A DNA stretch of 64,000 bases, taken from Siderastrea siderea (Eukaryota; Cnidaria; Anthozoa; Scleractinia; Rhizangiidae). Under the pieces are notes generated by a model that did not search any database, was not told where the DNA came from, and worked only from the letters and a program-made list of their open reading frames with translations. The stretch is taken from contig OZ034971.1 of the NCBI GenBank assembly GCA_964030785.1, positions 30,914,304-30,978,303 on the forward strand, written 5' to 3'. The position numbers and the translations under genes are program-made. This document shows positions 1 through 11,565 of the stretch, one piece after another. Every line of letters starts with the position of its first letter. Position 1 is the stretch's first letter.

Positions 1-357
1 GGTGTTGTAGCTGGGAGGGTGAAATATGAGCTAAAATATGTAGAGTGTCTCAAGTCTTTTTGCGATTGCCTGTAGCGCTGGTTGGCACTTAGTATGGTTT
101 TTGGGCTCAGTTTGATTGCAAGATCTCTAGAAGCCTCTAAATAAGTGATGTGACTGTTTCAGTCTCAGTTGATCTTATAAAAGCTGCGGCTTCTTGAGTT
201 GTCGTTTAACCACGTCTATTAAACCCTCCAAACATATCACAGCTTGAGACTTTCCTCTCAAATATTGCCGTTTGTATTTGTTTGTTAACACATGTTTCAC
301 AAAGGAAGAGATTGTGCGGCCTGTCAACCCTTGCTATTAACTACTAATTTCAGAATT
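1..357. other. no gene seen
   Basis: I see no convincing coding exon, RNA gene or repeat structure here. The only reading frame runs into the tandem array that follows and looks like chance. Confidence 0.4.
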
Positions 358-478
358 AAAACAAACTCCGATTTTCAAAAAACAAACTCCGATTTTCGAG
401 AAACAAACTCCGATTTTCGAAAACAAACTCCGATTTTCGAAAAACAAACTCCGATTTCCAAAAACAAACTCCGATTTA
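358..478. repeat. tandem array of a 21-22 bp unit
   Basis: About six head-to-tail copies of a unit with core ACAAACTCCGATTTTC, separated by short A/G-rich joints (CAAAAA, GAGAA, GAAA). Copies differ by one or two bases and by small length changes. Both strands therefore carry short repetitive ORFs that I do not regard as genes. There are no unique spacers, so it is a minisatellite and not a CRISPR. Confidence 0.85.
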
Positions 479-552
479 ACGTAAAAGTGGGTGTTCCTTA
501 AAAGCTTCCGTAGCAATTCGTTCATACCAGACGTAACCAAAGCGTAATATAA

Positions 553-752
553 GAGTTTTTATGGAGCTGAAATTCGATTAGCCTGCTCCAGGCGTTCAGA
601 TAGTGGAGCGCGAGCGAAAATATATTAAAATTGAAATAAAATTTGAAACAACTTACCTGTTGTGTGTTTATTACGTTTTTAAAGCATTTTCGAGCTTCCG
701 GAGGCCATTTTGGGCGAAAACAAAACTGCCTGCGCTGACTCGTTGGCGCCAT
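553..752 (-). repeat. dispersed palindromic repeat family, copy 1
   Basis: This stretch shares blocks with 2690-2860 and 3000-3345: a GTTCAGATAGTGGAGCG block, a TATATTAAAATTGAAATAAA block, an ACCTGTTGTGTGT block and a GAGCTTCCGGAGGCC block. The same order on the opposite strand in the other copies shows a dispersed family able to insert either way round. No coding capacity is evident. Confidence 0.7.
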
Positions 753-769
753 TACACGTGATCATTATC

Positions 770-2614
770 ATTATCATTATTTTCTGCTTAACGGTCGATG
801 CATTCGAGGGAACAAGTGCCATTTGATGGCGAAATCTTTTCTCCGAGAAAAGACTGAGCCCACGAATTCGGCATTTGGCCAGTGGCTATTCAGATATGAA
901 TCCTCGAGTGACGAGGTCTCGATCACCTCGTGTGAAATATTTAATTAACTATTTGAATTCAAGGCCAGTTTATTGTTACTTCGAAAAACGGATAACTCTC
1001 AACTTGGAAAAAACGCAGCCTGTTTATCTGGACAAACTACATGCTCGCTGTTAGAGTTGGGTGACATCTATTTTGTTTGTGACGGTCCGCACAGGTAAGA
1101 GCCAGTATTAAGATGAAGTCCACAAGTCGGCTGGACGAGTGGTCTCTGAAATATCTTGAGCATCTAATGGATGGGGAAACAAAACTACCACTCAACGAAC
1201 ACTGATTGCCACCAATAACAATGATTTTGCCGTCGTGCTATCACTAGATCCGTTCGTAATCCATTGTTAGGACCGAACTGATTCATAAGCTTACGCAGGC
1301 TTACGGATTCAGATTTGCGGTATCCTTATTCTTGACAATTTTCCACTTTATCACTATTTCAATCTTGACAAGAGAGGGGATGTCAGCGATATCAAAACAT
1401 TGTCTTGCTTTAATTTTTGTATTTATAGCGCTAAATGCTTGAGCAAATGAGCAGTAGTTCGTCTTGAAACTGAAGAATTATGAGCTGGAACCGTATTACA
1501 ATACTTCAGTTTCAGGTCGGAATTTGTGGATTTCTTGACGCTGTTCAATATGAATTCCTCCAGAGCTTGAATAATAAAGAATTGCAGTTGTGTTTGTCTT
1601 GGAAGGCGTTTCTCTGTGGGTCATAAACGAAGTCAGTGATACTAATAATCACTTGAGAATTATTGACGAGAAGAATCAATACAACATGCGGACCGCTGAG
1701 GAAACAACAAGTTTAGCTCTTGGTTTTTGTTCAAGGAAAAAAGCCCGTTATTTTAGCAGCGTTTTCTGCGTAAAATTAACCTGGATCAGAATAGTGGTCA
1801 TTGGGAATAACGCAGAATCTAAATAAGGCTTTTAAAGCTTTGAAAATGGAGAATTGCTTTGTTCTCAAGCCGACAAGTGCAAGAAGAATTTCATGCAATC
1901 AGCTGTTTTCCGCTCCGTAAGTCAACTTTTTCTTCAGTTTATGCATGAATGTGGGGAAAATATTTAACTTGTGCAGGATACTCGTCTCTCTTTCGTGAAG
2001 AATGCTCGCTTCACCACAGTAATGCAGCGAGGTGTAAATACCGTTTGAAGCACTTTTGATATAAGCTTAATTATTTCTTTTCTCGCGCCTTCGTAGAAAG
2101 CTGTCTTGAATCATGTCAAAACCACGAGTGAACCGCGTTTAACCCGAGTTTAACTGATCTTAACTGCCTACCTAAGATCGGGTACCCTTCTTTTCTATGG
2201 GATCTTTTAACGTGCTTTGAACAACGCTATATTTCAGCCTTGGTTGGTTTTGCAATTTAGTGTTACGCCCCGGCGAGAAAAATGAAGAACAATCTGAAGA
2301 TGTAAACCAATAAAGCTTCAACAGACTATCTTTAACCACTATTCAACATTAATGCATAAATTGCAGAATCTCCTACAGCCAAACTTCTTGCTGATACTGC
2401 CAAAGCATGACTGGAAGTAAGCTTATCGCCTGCAGATTCCTCCGTGCTAGGGGCCCCATGTTTAAAACTTGAAACATTCCCTTTCATTTTTCTGCGCGAG
2501 TTCGTAGTTCTTTCTGATTGGACAATATAAATCGGAGCTTCTTCGGGCCCCTTCGGGTTTCTTCGGGCATAGATACGAAAATTGACCAAAAGAAGTACTT
2601 GTTCCCCCAACTGG
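770..2614. other. no gene recognised
   Basis: Mixed AT-rich sequence with no long ORF, no splice-consistent exon chain and no repeat I can define. A short block at 785-800 (CTGCTTAACGGTCGATGCAT) is shared with the palindromic family downstream, so part of this stretch is probably old repeat. Confidence 0.35.
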
Positions 2615-2999
2615 ATGCGACGTCCCGTCACTTCAGTTCTCTTCAGTATGTGAAGTGACGTCACATTGACATTATGCAGAAAATCGCCACAACGGCCTCC
2701 TAAGGCTTGGAAATGCGGTAAAAAATACAATACACACACAACAGGTAAGTTTTTTTCTAATTTTATTTCAATTTTAATATATTTTCGGCGGAAAACCGCG
2801 GATTATTTTATATCGATCGTATTTCAGCCTGTTCCAGGTGTTCAGATAGTGGAGCGAGAGCGAAAAACACAAATGGGCTCCTGTCACCAGTGAAAGACCG
2901 GGAAAAAACGAGCGGAGACTGGGGAAGAAGGCTCGTTTTTTCCGCTCTTTCGCCAGCTTCTTTCGCTGGCTACAGGAACCCATTTATGTTTTGCGTTCA
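2615..2999 (+). repeat. palindromic repeat family, copy 2, with internal hairpin
   Basis: Contains the same blocks as the 0.55-kb and 3.0-kb copies, including a short stem around GAAGTGACGTCA. From about 2868 to 2990 an extra inverted repeat is present: the outer arms read AATGGGCTCCTGT and ACAGGAACCCATT, and inside them are G/A-rich and C/T-rich complementary stretches around AAAACGAGC and GCTCGTTTT. The layout suggests one hairpin nested in another mobile repeat. Confidence 0.65.
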
Positions 3000-3345
3000 A
3001 ATAAAATTTGAAAAAAAACTTAACTGTTGTGTGTTACATGTATTTTTACCGCATTTCTGAGCTTCTGGAGGCCGTTTTGGGCGATTTTCTGCTTAACGGT
3101 CGATGCGACGTCAAGTCACTTCAGTTCTCTTTAGTATGTGAAGTGACGTCGCATCGACCGTTAAGCAGAAAATCGCCCAAAACGACCGGCCTGAGGCTCG
3201 GAAATGCGGTAAAAAATACAGTACACACACAACAGGTAAAGTTTTTCAAACTTTATTTCAATTTTAATATATTTTCGGAGGAATACTGCCGATTGTTTTC
3301 GATCGAATTTCAGCTCCATCGTCTCACATTACGCTTTGGTTGAGT
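3000..3345. repeat. long palindrome of the same family, copy 3
   Basis: A near-complete inverted repeat. The left arm runs AAATTTGAAA, ACTGTTGTGTGT, ACCGCATTTC, GGCGATTTTCTGC to TCGATGCGACGTC. The right arm repeats these in reverse complement through TGCGGTAAAAAATAC and ACACAACAGGT to about 3270. The loop is about 35 bp around CAGTTCTCTTTAG. A foldback-type non-autonomous element is the simplest reading. Confidence 0.75.
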
Positions 3346-5126
3346 GAACAAATCGCTCAGGTATGTGTCCATGTGCGTTTGGCCTTTTTGGTTTGACTAA
3401 CGAAGTCCCAGTCCCGGGACTTTCCCACAAACTATCCCTTTGTGAGAACTGTTCATGGGAGAAGTCCCTGCGACCAAATGAAAATATTTCTTCGGATCTT
3501 TTACTTTTTTGCCAGTTAGCCTGGAGAATAAATCTTGAATTTATCTATATTGGAGGTCTTTATCAAACGGTCGCTGTATCAGCAATCTAGAAGGCCACCA
3601 GAGAAACTGAGCTATCGAAATCGAAAATGACAAACACTCCAAGAATTAAAGTTGAACTCTGTGCGGTTTTATTGAGCCAATTTATTTTAACGTTTTGCGG
3701 TTAATTTACTAAATTAGGTTTCATCGTTGAGGTCCACTCCATCAATTTTTCTTCTTCACGTTTCGGCAAATTTCAGTAAAAGCGCCCTAAATTTTCCTAT
3801 TTTGCAATTAACAGGTCGCCGCGTGTAAACCCTTCAAGGGACTTGTCCCCGCAACTACAATAGCTAGTCCCATCGCGTAGAGAAATTTATACGCAATTAA
3901 AACACTGACCCCTCGTCCGCGCCCTCAACTGACCGGGTCCGCGGAGCGCCTCACGGACCAGGCCACGGACCCTCTCAACGGACGTGTTGACAGGCCTAAC
4001 CACAGGGCACCCACACATTCTGTTTGTGTAACCGTTTGCAATATTTATAGTAAATGTATGGGATTTACCGTAAGTTTCATACTATAGCGACCTATCGCTA
4101 AATATATGTATGGACAGGAAAATAAAAGTTGTCCAACTTTGGTTTCCTTCTTGAGCTAGGTTTTTAATATTTACCAAAGCTAGGACTGTGAATCTCTCTG
4201 GGATCCCTTTGGTGCGACATTCTTCGTTGGCCCAGGGGGCAACTCTAAAACGCTCTAGCTATCTATAGATAGATATATACATTGCAGGTTCTTTAGTTCG
4301 TCAAATAAAAACCTTATCTACTTGTAACGACCTTTGTTATTTTTTTAAACTCACCATCAATTTCCAACATGCATCCATGACCATTCGTTAGAAACAAGAT
4401 CAGAAGTTATTTCTTCGATCTCCAAAGGTAATCGTGGTCTTCTTTAATACTTCACAAACTCAGTCATGCAGGCTGACTGAGATACTACACGAAATGGCTT
4501 TATAACAAATTATGTGCAAGGGAAATTTCCCTTTTACGGAAACTAAACAAGGCATTAATCAGGTAAAATATTTTCCATCTTACAAATGTTGAAGAGAAGA
4601 GTTGTACCGGAAACGAAAAACCACAATTGACGTCTTTTAGTACAACGCTTAATTTAAATTTATTGGTCGAAATCGATCACGTGACGCGATAGTATCTCTT
4701 CTCATAGAGCGCCCATCAGCGCAAAGTGCCCGTTTTCGGCAATTCTCGGTGAAAAAATTGCTAGTTTTTTAACCATTTCCAGTGTAAATTATTAGAAATG
4801 AAGAGCGCGCATTGAAATTTCTTCCATGTACAAGTCAATCTCCTTGGGGGCTTTCCCTCTCCATTTTTCGTGACAAAATAACCGCAGTGCAATTGTCAGC
4901 GTTTTTTCGGAATTTGCAAATTAGCTGATTGAATCCCCCTCAGTTAATATTTATAACAGTAACTGAACGCCATGATTTGTCACCTTAAGGATTCATAAAA
5001 ATGAAACGAGGAGTTAGCTCCCTGTTGCAAAATGTGAGGATGTTGACAGATGACAGAGGATGTTGACGCGTAAGCTATCATAAACTTAACTGGAAGATAT
5101 AACCAAACTCCTCACGACAAAAGGTT
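3346..5126. other. no gene recognised
   Basis: AT-rich sequence with scattered short frames and no supported exon. I see no RNA gene. Around 3920-4000 the base composition is GC-rich, but no motif or frame explains it. Confidence 0.35.
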
Positions 5127-5520
5127 ATGTCCAGTTCATGTGACTCCAATGAAATTGAAGTTGAAATTCACTTCCTCTGCTATTGCCCGAAATATTTCAA
5201 ACTTAGAAATGAATTTTTCGCTCAAATAAAAAGTCGTCTCCATAATTTTCAGCAGCTATCTTACTTGGACCTGAAGATTAAACTGATGAACTCCGAAGAT
5301 GTTTATCTTAATTTACGATTGACGAATTATATTTCATTATTGAATAATTTGTGTGACAGTATCCTGTCATCTAAGAATGATGTCACTTGATTATCTGTTA
5401 TTAATATCATAATAATTATTATTTCTTTTTCTCTTTGTTCTTGTTTTTACATACCTTTTGCATTACTGTAAATAATTATAGTCATGCAAATAAAGGTTAT
5501 TGTTGTTGTTGTTGTTGTTG
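5127..5520 (+). mobile_element. 5'-truncated LINE 3' end with (TTG)n tail
   Basis: An 87-residue frame (5127-5390) contains NEIEVEIHFLCYCPKYFKLRNEFF, close to the cysteine/histidine motif (E-x-HFL-x-C-P-x-Y-x-x-x-R) at the C terminus of many non-LTR retrotransposon ORF2 proteins. It is followed by an AT-rich 3' UTR, an AATAAAGG block and a clean (TTG)n microsatellite at about 5495-5520. Endonuclease and RT core are absent, as expected from 5' truncation. The clade is not resolved. Confidence 0.7.
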
Positions 5521-8425
5521 TTGTGACAAACAGAGAAGAGAAAACAAACCAAAAAAAAACAAACCAAAAAAAAAAAACAACAACAACAACACAAGGAATA
5601 AGCGCGCAATATAATCCGGTTCCATTGCGCAATGTTCGGCCAATGATTTTGCTCACCTGTTAAGTACAAAGAAATATATAACATATATTCTACGTGATGT
5701 TTCGCTTTGTGATGTGGTAGCAGAAGCCATTTTTGGTCGCGATTGGAACTTTTCCGTGGAGCGATGCCGCCAAAGGCTCGAGGATGGCCGGCAAGAAACT
5801 GCAACCTTCGGGCTTGGCTCACAAATTCGGTCTTTCATGTAAATGAAATAAGTCTGTTAGGTCGTCTATGAGTGCCCCTGTATTTTACAATTAATTCTCG
5901 AATCGTTTTGTTATCTCTTTTTAGTGTACTCGTTTACTGCGAGGTGAGTTTTTCAACATTGATAAGTGACCAATCGACCAGAACAAAGTAGTGTCTGCAC
6001 GTCAAAATACAGATGAAGTACAAAACTTCTCTGCTCGCTGGCGGCTTCGTTTTGCTCTGCATTGAAATAAAACTTTCGGCGAAAGTTGAAGGAGGTTTTC
6101 CGCGGCTCTGGCCGTCGAAAGTTTTTCGATGTGAGTTTCGAAAGTGGCTAAAAACAGCGTCCGCCGGCGGTGCTCATTTGAAATTATGCCCGGTGCAAAT
6201 TAGATGCAAGACACAGAAAAGAGCCGACTGGAAGTCACTGGAAGCATGTTTTTTATGCAGAAAACTTCACGGTTCGCTGGAGGTTTCAATTTCGTTCACA
6301 TCGATCTCAAACTTTCGGTGAAAGTAGGAACAAATTTCCTGCGTCTTCGGCGATATTATTTTTCTTTTAAATGGGATTTTTGGAGGCGCAGAAAATGTCC
6401 TCGGCGAGTGCTACGCGAAGGCGGGTTGAGCGGCCCAAAACAAAGTCCGCGATAGTGTTTGACGGGCTTTTGATATCTGACAGGGCTGCTTGTTGAGACT
6501 AAAAAAGTACTTACGACACATTTCAAACTCAGTGTCGAGATGAGAGGCTGTAATTTTTCCTCTCGGGAGATCGCGGCCTATGTCCGGTCGAATCAAAATA
6601 AACAGTGCGCAGTGCATCACGGTAAGTGCCAATAGGTCTTTCATTTTCGGTCGGCCTTGGTCAGTATTTTGGTGTTTTGTGGACTAATTTTTTCAGTTTC
6701 AAATTTTTTCCCGGCATAAAAGTTTCTGTAACCACATCCCCTGGACCATTTACGCTAAATTTACAAATCGATCGGGAACTCGATAAACTGAATGCAACTC
6801 ATGCATATTTTTGCCCCCTCATATTTAATGCTAGGATCACTCAAACTATTAGCAAATGAAACACTGTTTCTAAACCGGAAAAAAATACAGTTTGCAGTGG
6901 TGATGGCGACCCCTTTATTTTTTATAACCCTCTTTTTTGCCAAGTGGAAAGGTCAGAAAACTCATGACTAGATTGTAGTGGCCCCAAATAAACGCCGGGT
7001 ATAAAAGAGGGAAATGTTAATAAACTCCTCAGACCTGTATTTATTGTAGTATATAGAATTAGCCAAGCCTAAAAGCGGAGCCCCCCTTTTTGTTTTGTTT
7101 GTTTGTTTGTTTTTTGCTGGCAGTTATTAATTTGTGAAAATACTCTTATTTAAGTCGTTAAAATAAAAAAAAAAAAAAGAAAAACCAAAAAAAAAATTCC
7201 TGTATTCACTGAGAGCCGAAACCGGGTCGTCGGGGTCTGAAGCCGGATTTTAGTCCACTACGCCATGAGCGTTTAAAGTAATCTTTCAAGTTAATTTTAA
7301 TACTTATTTCTTTCTTCGTGACAAGCTGCCTAACAGCATGAAAATGCTGGTGTTTTTCCTGGCAAAATGTGTTCGGAACACCGTAAAAACCATGGTTGTG
7401 GACAGGAAAACCAAAAAGCACTAGCTCTGCTATATTTGGCGTCGAAACCGCTGCGAAAAGCTGCGAACTCAAGCGGTGTGCCGACCGAGTTCGAACAGAA
7501 CCGACGAGGCAAATTTGAACTTTTCGCCTGAACTTTATCGCCTAACTTTTTTCGCCTAAATTGAACTTTTCCCCTTCTACCAAAAAGACAACTAAGTATT
7601 CTTTTGAAATTTTTTTCCATTAACAAATTTGTTTTTGACTTTTGTTGTCTTTGCTTGTTTTGCTATAACGCGGGTCAACATGCGATTTCGCGCCCAAAAC
7701 ACACAGGATTTAGCACAGGGTTATATCCAGTGTATGAAGTGCATTGGTAACCCTGTGGTGCGGACGGACGGACGTACGGACGGTCCCGTGACTATAACGT
7801 CACTACCAAAATATCTTGGCTTGATAGGTTACCAAATTTCCTTAGCAATTGAGCTCCGCTCAAGATTAAGATTTAAGGGCAAGATACATGGCTGCCAAGA
7901 AAAACCAAATTAACCTTTTCTTAAAAAATATGGCGGGCCCAAATAAACTGCTGATTCAAAGAAATGCTGGGTCCACCATGCTAAGTTTGAAATAAACTCC
8001 AGGGGCGTTTAATTAAGAAAATCCGGTAATTGTGATAGAAGGTTGAAGATCATGGACTCAAGAGGTCCAAGACGATACCGTGGAAAATACTTGCCGGTTA
8101 GGAAAGCAATCCTTAGAGAGAAGGTGAGTACTGCCTGCCAAAAGGATTGGCCAAAGTGATGTAACTAAAGATATTACAAAACTTTACACGACCAGATACT
8201 TGCATTCCAAATTATCGGAAATCATTACACTGTCATTTTGGTTTTATTTATGCTCGCAGATTATTTGATAATGCAAAGCTGAATTGTGCGGAGAAACACA
8301 CCAATGCCCAACTTTTTTGATGTTAGAATTTACGACGCTGTCGCGAAAACTTCTTCATAATGAAGTCTCAAAGTGGTCGCGATTGCAGAACAACTTGTTG
8401 AAGTATTCATTAATTCATTTTGTTT
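5521..8425. other. repeat-rich stretch without a supported gene
   Basis: Holds A/C-rich low complexity (5535-5595), two similar TTTCGG-rich frames at 6013-6450 that look like diverged copies of one unit, T/G and A homopolymer tracts (7090-7195), and a GGACGGACGG block at about 7763-7785. One possible small exon at 8052 is listed separately. No protein family is recognised. Confidence 0.4.
8052..8123 (+). CDS. possible isolated first exon, unknown protein
   Basis: An ATG opens 24 basic codons (MDSRGPRRYRGKYLPVRKAI, then LREK) that end exactly at AAG followed by a consensus donor, GTGAGT. Composition is more protein-like than its surroundings. I could not find a convincing partner exon nearby. 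The TIR-element ORF at 11743 is in a compatible phase, but nothing else links the two. It may equally be chance. Confidence 0.2.
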
Positions 8426-8530
8426 AACAATTATTCGCCAAAGGCGAAGTGAGTATTGTAGAATAATCCCCGGGACGAAGTCGAGGGGATTATTCCACAA
8501 TATTCGCTGAGCCTGAGGAGAATAATTGTT
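8426..8530. mobile_element. hairpin MITE (AACAATTATTCGCC type)
   Basis: About 105 bp starting AACAATTATTCGCC and ending GGAGAATAATTGTT, with internal complementary halves (GAATAATCCCC and GGGGATTATTCC). It is a short non-coding inverted-repeat element. Confidence 0.75.
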
Positions 8531-8742
8531 TTAGTATAATTGCTCTAGTGATTATCAGGGCAGATGCATTTTCTTTTTCTTTTCCTCAGAAACATCAAAA
8601 ATCGCAGGGTGTCCATTTTGAAAATTAGTGCTTCAGTATTAGAATCACCTCGCGCGGGGTGATTATAGCAAGATATGATGTAATCCTCGACCAACCAGAG
8701 CTCGCGCTTCTCTATAATCACCTGAACAATTATACTAAAATG
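8529..8742. mobile_element. MITE with 27-bp terminal inverted repeats
   Basis: The left end TTTTAGTATAATTGCTC and AGTGATTAT are mirrored at the right by ATAATCACCTGAACAATT and ATACTAAAA with a few mismatches. Inner CACCTCGCGC/GGGGTGATTATAG blocks add structure. It abuts the preceding hairpin, so the two may be halves of a single element. Confidence 0.65.
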
Positions 8743-9687
8743 CTATAATGCTACTTTCTAAAGCACCAGCAAAAACAGAAAACTTCGGGCAAAATCTAAA
8801 TACCGTAGAAGAAAAAGAAAACAAATATGTATACCGATATGCAGTATATTTAAACCACGGAAAGTTTTTAAGTAATGCGGATCCGGATTTGAACGAAAAT
8901 AACGTTGGATCGACGGATCAGGCCAAAAAATAGCACAGATCAGCGGATTTGCATACCCCTATTCAGCCCCCTCTTCTTCTCAATCTCTGCTACTGTTTAT
9001 TCCGGGTGATGATTCGACCTTGTTGACGTAACTGGGCATCGAGGGCGTTCAGGCTTCGCTTCTCTGGATCCTAGGTCTACATCAAAGGAGCATTAACCCG
9101 GGCATTGAGTATTTCCGCTGCTTTACATTGTTCTCTTTCGATTTGTTCTGTGTTCATTTCCCTAACAAGCCCTACGCCCTACGCTAGACCACCAGCGTGA
9201 ATGATTCCGAGATATATGGGGCCAACCATTTAACTCTGATGGGGAGGAGGGGGGGGGGGGGGTTGGGTGATGTTGGAAAAAAATATCCTGCAAGTGCATA
9301 TGCATAAGAAAAAAAATTCCTGCACAAGACTATTGTCCCAAAAAAATTCATGCCAGAATAGCTGTAGGAACATGAAGTAAACTTTTTTAAATATCTATTT
9401 GATACAAAGCTGGAACGAGTTCTCCTGTAATATTAGCCTGAGCGCTCGTCAATTAAACTGTAGGGATAGGAGGTGTGTCTTTATAGAAGGTGCCGTATGC
9501 CTCGCATACAGTATGTATTCCCTTTCTTGTGGAATATTAGTATACAAGATTGTTACGTCCATTGATACAAGGATTGCGTTCTCTGACACTTTAGTCCTCT
9601 CAATTAATGGAGCACAGAGTCAGTTGACTGTATCAGTCTTTGAGATATGACTTCTGTTGTCAGTGTACTAATGGCTGGAGTAGTATG

Positions 9688-10110
9688 TCAACAAATGCCG
9701 ATAACTTCTCTGTTGGACCTGAAACTCTCGAAATTATAGGTCTCCCAAGTTGGATTGGGGATTTTCCTAAGGGTGTAAAATACTGAAATTCGAGGCGGGT
9801 ATGGTGTTTGACAAAGCCATTTTTCAGTCATTTTGATAATGTGGTGTTCATTGTGAAGTACTGTAACCAATAATTGAACTTTGAGGGATGTCTCTTCAAC
9901 CATAGGTACTGCAAGAGGCCTCAGTAGTTTTCCATGTTCGTGTATGTTGTCCAATTGAATTTGCCCCTCGTTTTTCTTCTCAGTTAGGCTTATGAACACA
10001 GATGTAGTCCCTTTGTCAGCTTTCCTGATGTTAATTTCTGTGTTATTTTTCAAGTCTCTAAGTGCTTTGTGTTCTGCTGGATGCAGATTATTTTTGGCTT
10101 TGTAATGTGT
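9688..10110 (-). pseudogene. Penelope-like element RT remnant (N-terminal part)
   Basis: The minus-strand frame 10053-9688 includes INIRKADKGTTSVFIS, GQIQLDN and KWLCQTPYPPRISVFYTLRK. This resembles the block before the RT core in Penelope-like retroelements, where a KADKGT motif precedes a region ending in PPxxPxFYxLxKIHKP. The catalytic core and GIY-YIG endonuclease are absent, and HKP is degraded to PNP. A sister copy lies at 24,240-24,670 on the plus strand. Confidence 0.65.
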
Positions 10111-10197
10111 ACTTCAGCTGCGAGTTGGATTTAACCCTTTCTAGATAGCTATCTAAAGCAACTTATTGCTGTAGTGGTAGTTCTCAGTTTGATTTAA

Positions 10198-10708
10198 AGT
10201 GCTACTATGATCAAAAAATCACTTTTATTTTTTCTTCGGATTTCGAAACTATGTTTGTTAAACACTCCCCAAGCGAAATTATAAGCGTTAATTTTGAGAA
10301 GAAGACCGTTAATTTAAACTGCAGTTTTCCGGTTTAATGGTCCGCCATTATTACACCAGAAAGGATACAATGACGTCATACACTCAAGAGCTGTAAAATG
10401 TAGTGTGTGAACGCGGCTTACAAATTATGCAAAACACTAGTTTGAGAGTGTGAAAGCTCAAAACTCCCGTGCTGCATACTAAATAAGGCACTTTCACACA
10501 CACTGCATTCTACATCTCGTGAGTGTATGACGTCATTGTATCCTTTCTGGTGTAATAATGGCGGACCATTAAAACGGAAAATTGCAGTTTAAATTAACGG
10601 TCTTCTTCTCAAAATTAAGGCTTATAATTTCGCTTGGGGAGTGTTTAATAAACATAGTTTCGAAATCCGAAGAAAAAATAAAAGTGATTTTTTGATCATA
10701 GTAGCACT
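10198..10708. mobile_element. 511-bp TTAA-flanked MITE (piggyBac-type target)
   Basis: The ends are AGTGCTACTATGATCAAAAA and its reverse complement, and the inverted arms extend over about 200 bp per side with few mismatches. TTAA occurs at 10194-10197 and again at 10709-10712. The related copy at about 24,190 has a single TTAA at the corresponding place (CCTTGTTAAATCAAAC), which is an unoccupied site and fixes the boundaries. No transposase is encoded. A TTAA duplication is characteristic of piggyBac transposition. Confidence 0.85.
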
Positions 10709-11565
10709 TTAACAAGGAAAGGATATGGTTCATTATCTTCCCGTAAAATATGTACTGTAGGCGCATCCGCGCTATGCACTGTACTGTTCTGTAGCGCTAT
10801 GCAGGCACTATGTACTGTACTGTAGGCGCGTTCGCCTTGCAAATGATTAAAATCCAGGAAAAAGACTGACTCCTTTCATCAGTTGGAAGGGGTCACCTCA
10901 ATGTTTTACATTCGGCGTTAAAATTAATGTACTGTATTATAAAGGTCAGTCAAAAACTCTTAGATAAAAATTAATATATTCGTCAGGCGCAGTTTCTTTC
11001 ACAGATCCTTTATAATTTGATTTATAATGAACGCCTACTAACCCCATCCACACACAAAAAAATTTCATGTAGAACGTTGGAGAGAAAAAAATATCTTGCA
11101 AGCACATACCCCACGAAAAAAAATTCATAGGGAATTAAGGGGTTGAAAACAAATTCACGCCTATACCAAATCACCCAACCCTCCCTTCAGAAGTTAAATG
11201 GTTGGCCCCTAAACTGCTGATTCAAGCCGGTGGTACCGAACGTGAGATGTGTACGTCAGCTGAATTATCTCACGACGCGATTTTACCTTAGATGACGTTC
11301 TCGGGCTAATATTTTGTTGTGAAGATCAAATTGATTTCCTCGGGCAACCTATCACACGATAGTGTCTTCTACAGAAGGACTCTGTTGTTTAAATAGTGCA
11401 GGGTTTTTAGATGGACACACTAAAGCCTTAGGATTTAGCGTCAATTTGAGGCTTTCTGCGCGACTGAAAGCATTACATGATGGTTAATGATTGTTGTAGT
11501 TTTATTGAAAACCAATCAAAAGTTGCCTCACTGTTGCGACCATTGGCGACTATCGCTATAAATTT

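Larger units (their letters stand above)
9218..11209. mobile_element. composite TIR-bounded element with nested insertions
   Basis: The left end reads GGGGCCAACCATTTAAC and the right end is its reverse complement, GTTAAATGGTTGGCCCC. Inside are a Penelope-like RT remnant (minus strand) and a TTAA-flanked MITE. Most of it (about 9660-11209) matches 23681-24670 in opposite orientation, including the CTGACCTTTATA, TACAGTACAGTACATAG and PLE blocks. That second copy lacks the nested MITE. The element is non-autonomous as seen. Confidence 0.7.

Noticed and set aside
358..478. Regular short repeats that might look like a CRISPR array
   Set aside because: Units are head to tail with 3-6 base joints and no unique spacers of constant length; the genome is eukaryotic.
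5463..5822. 119-codon minus-strand ORF
   Set aside because: Its C-terminal part translates the microsatellite tail of a LINE (poly-Asn) and a low-complexity tract; no family similarity.
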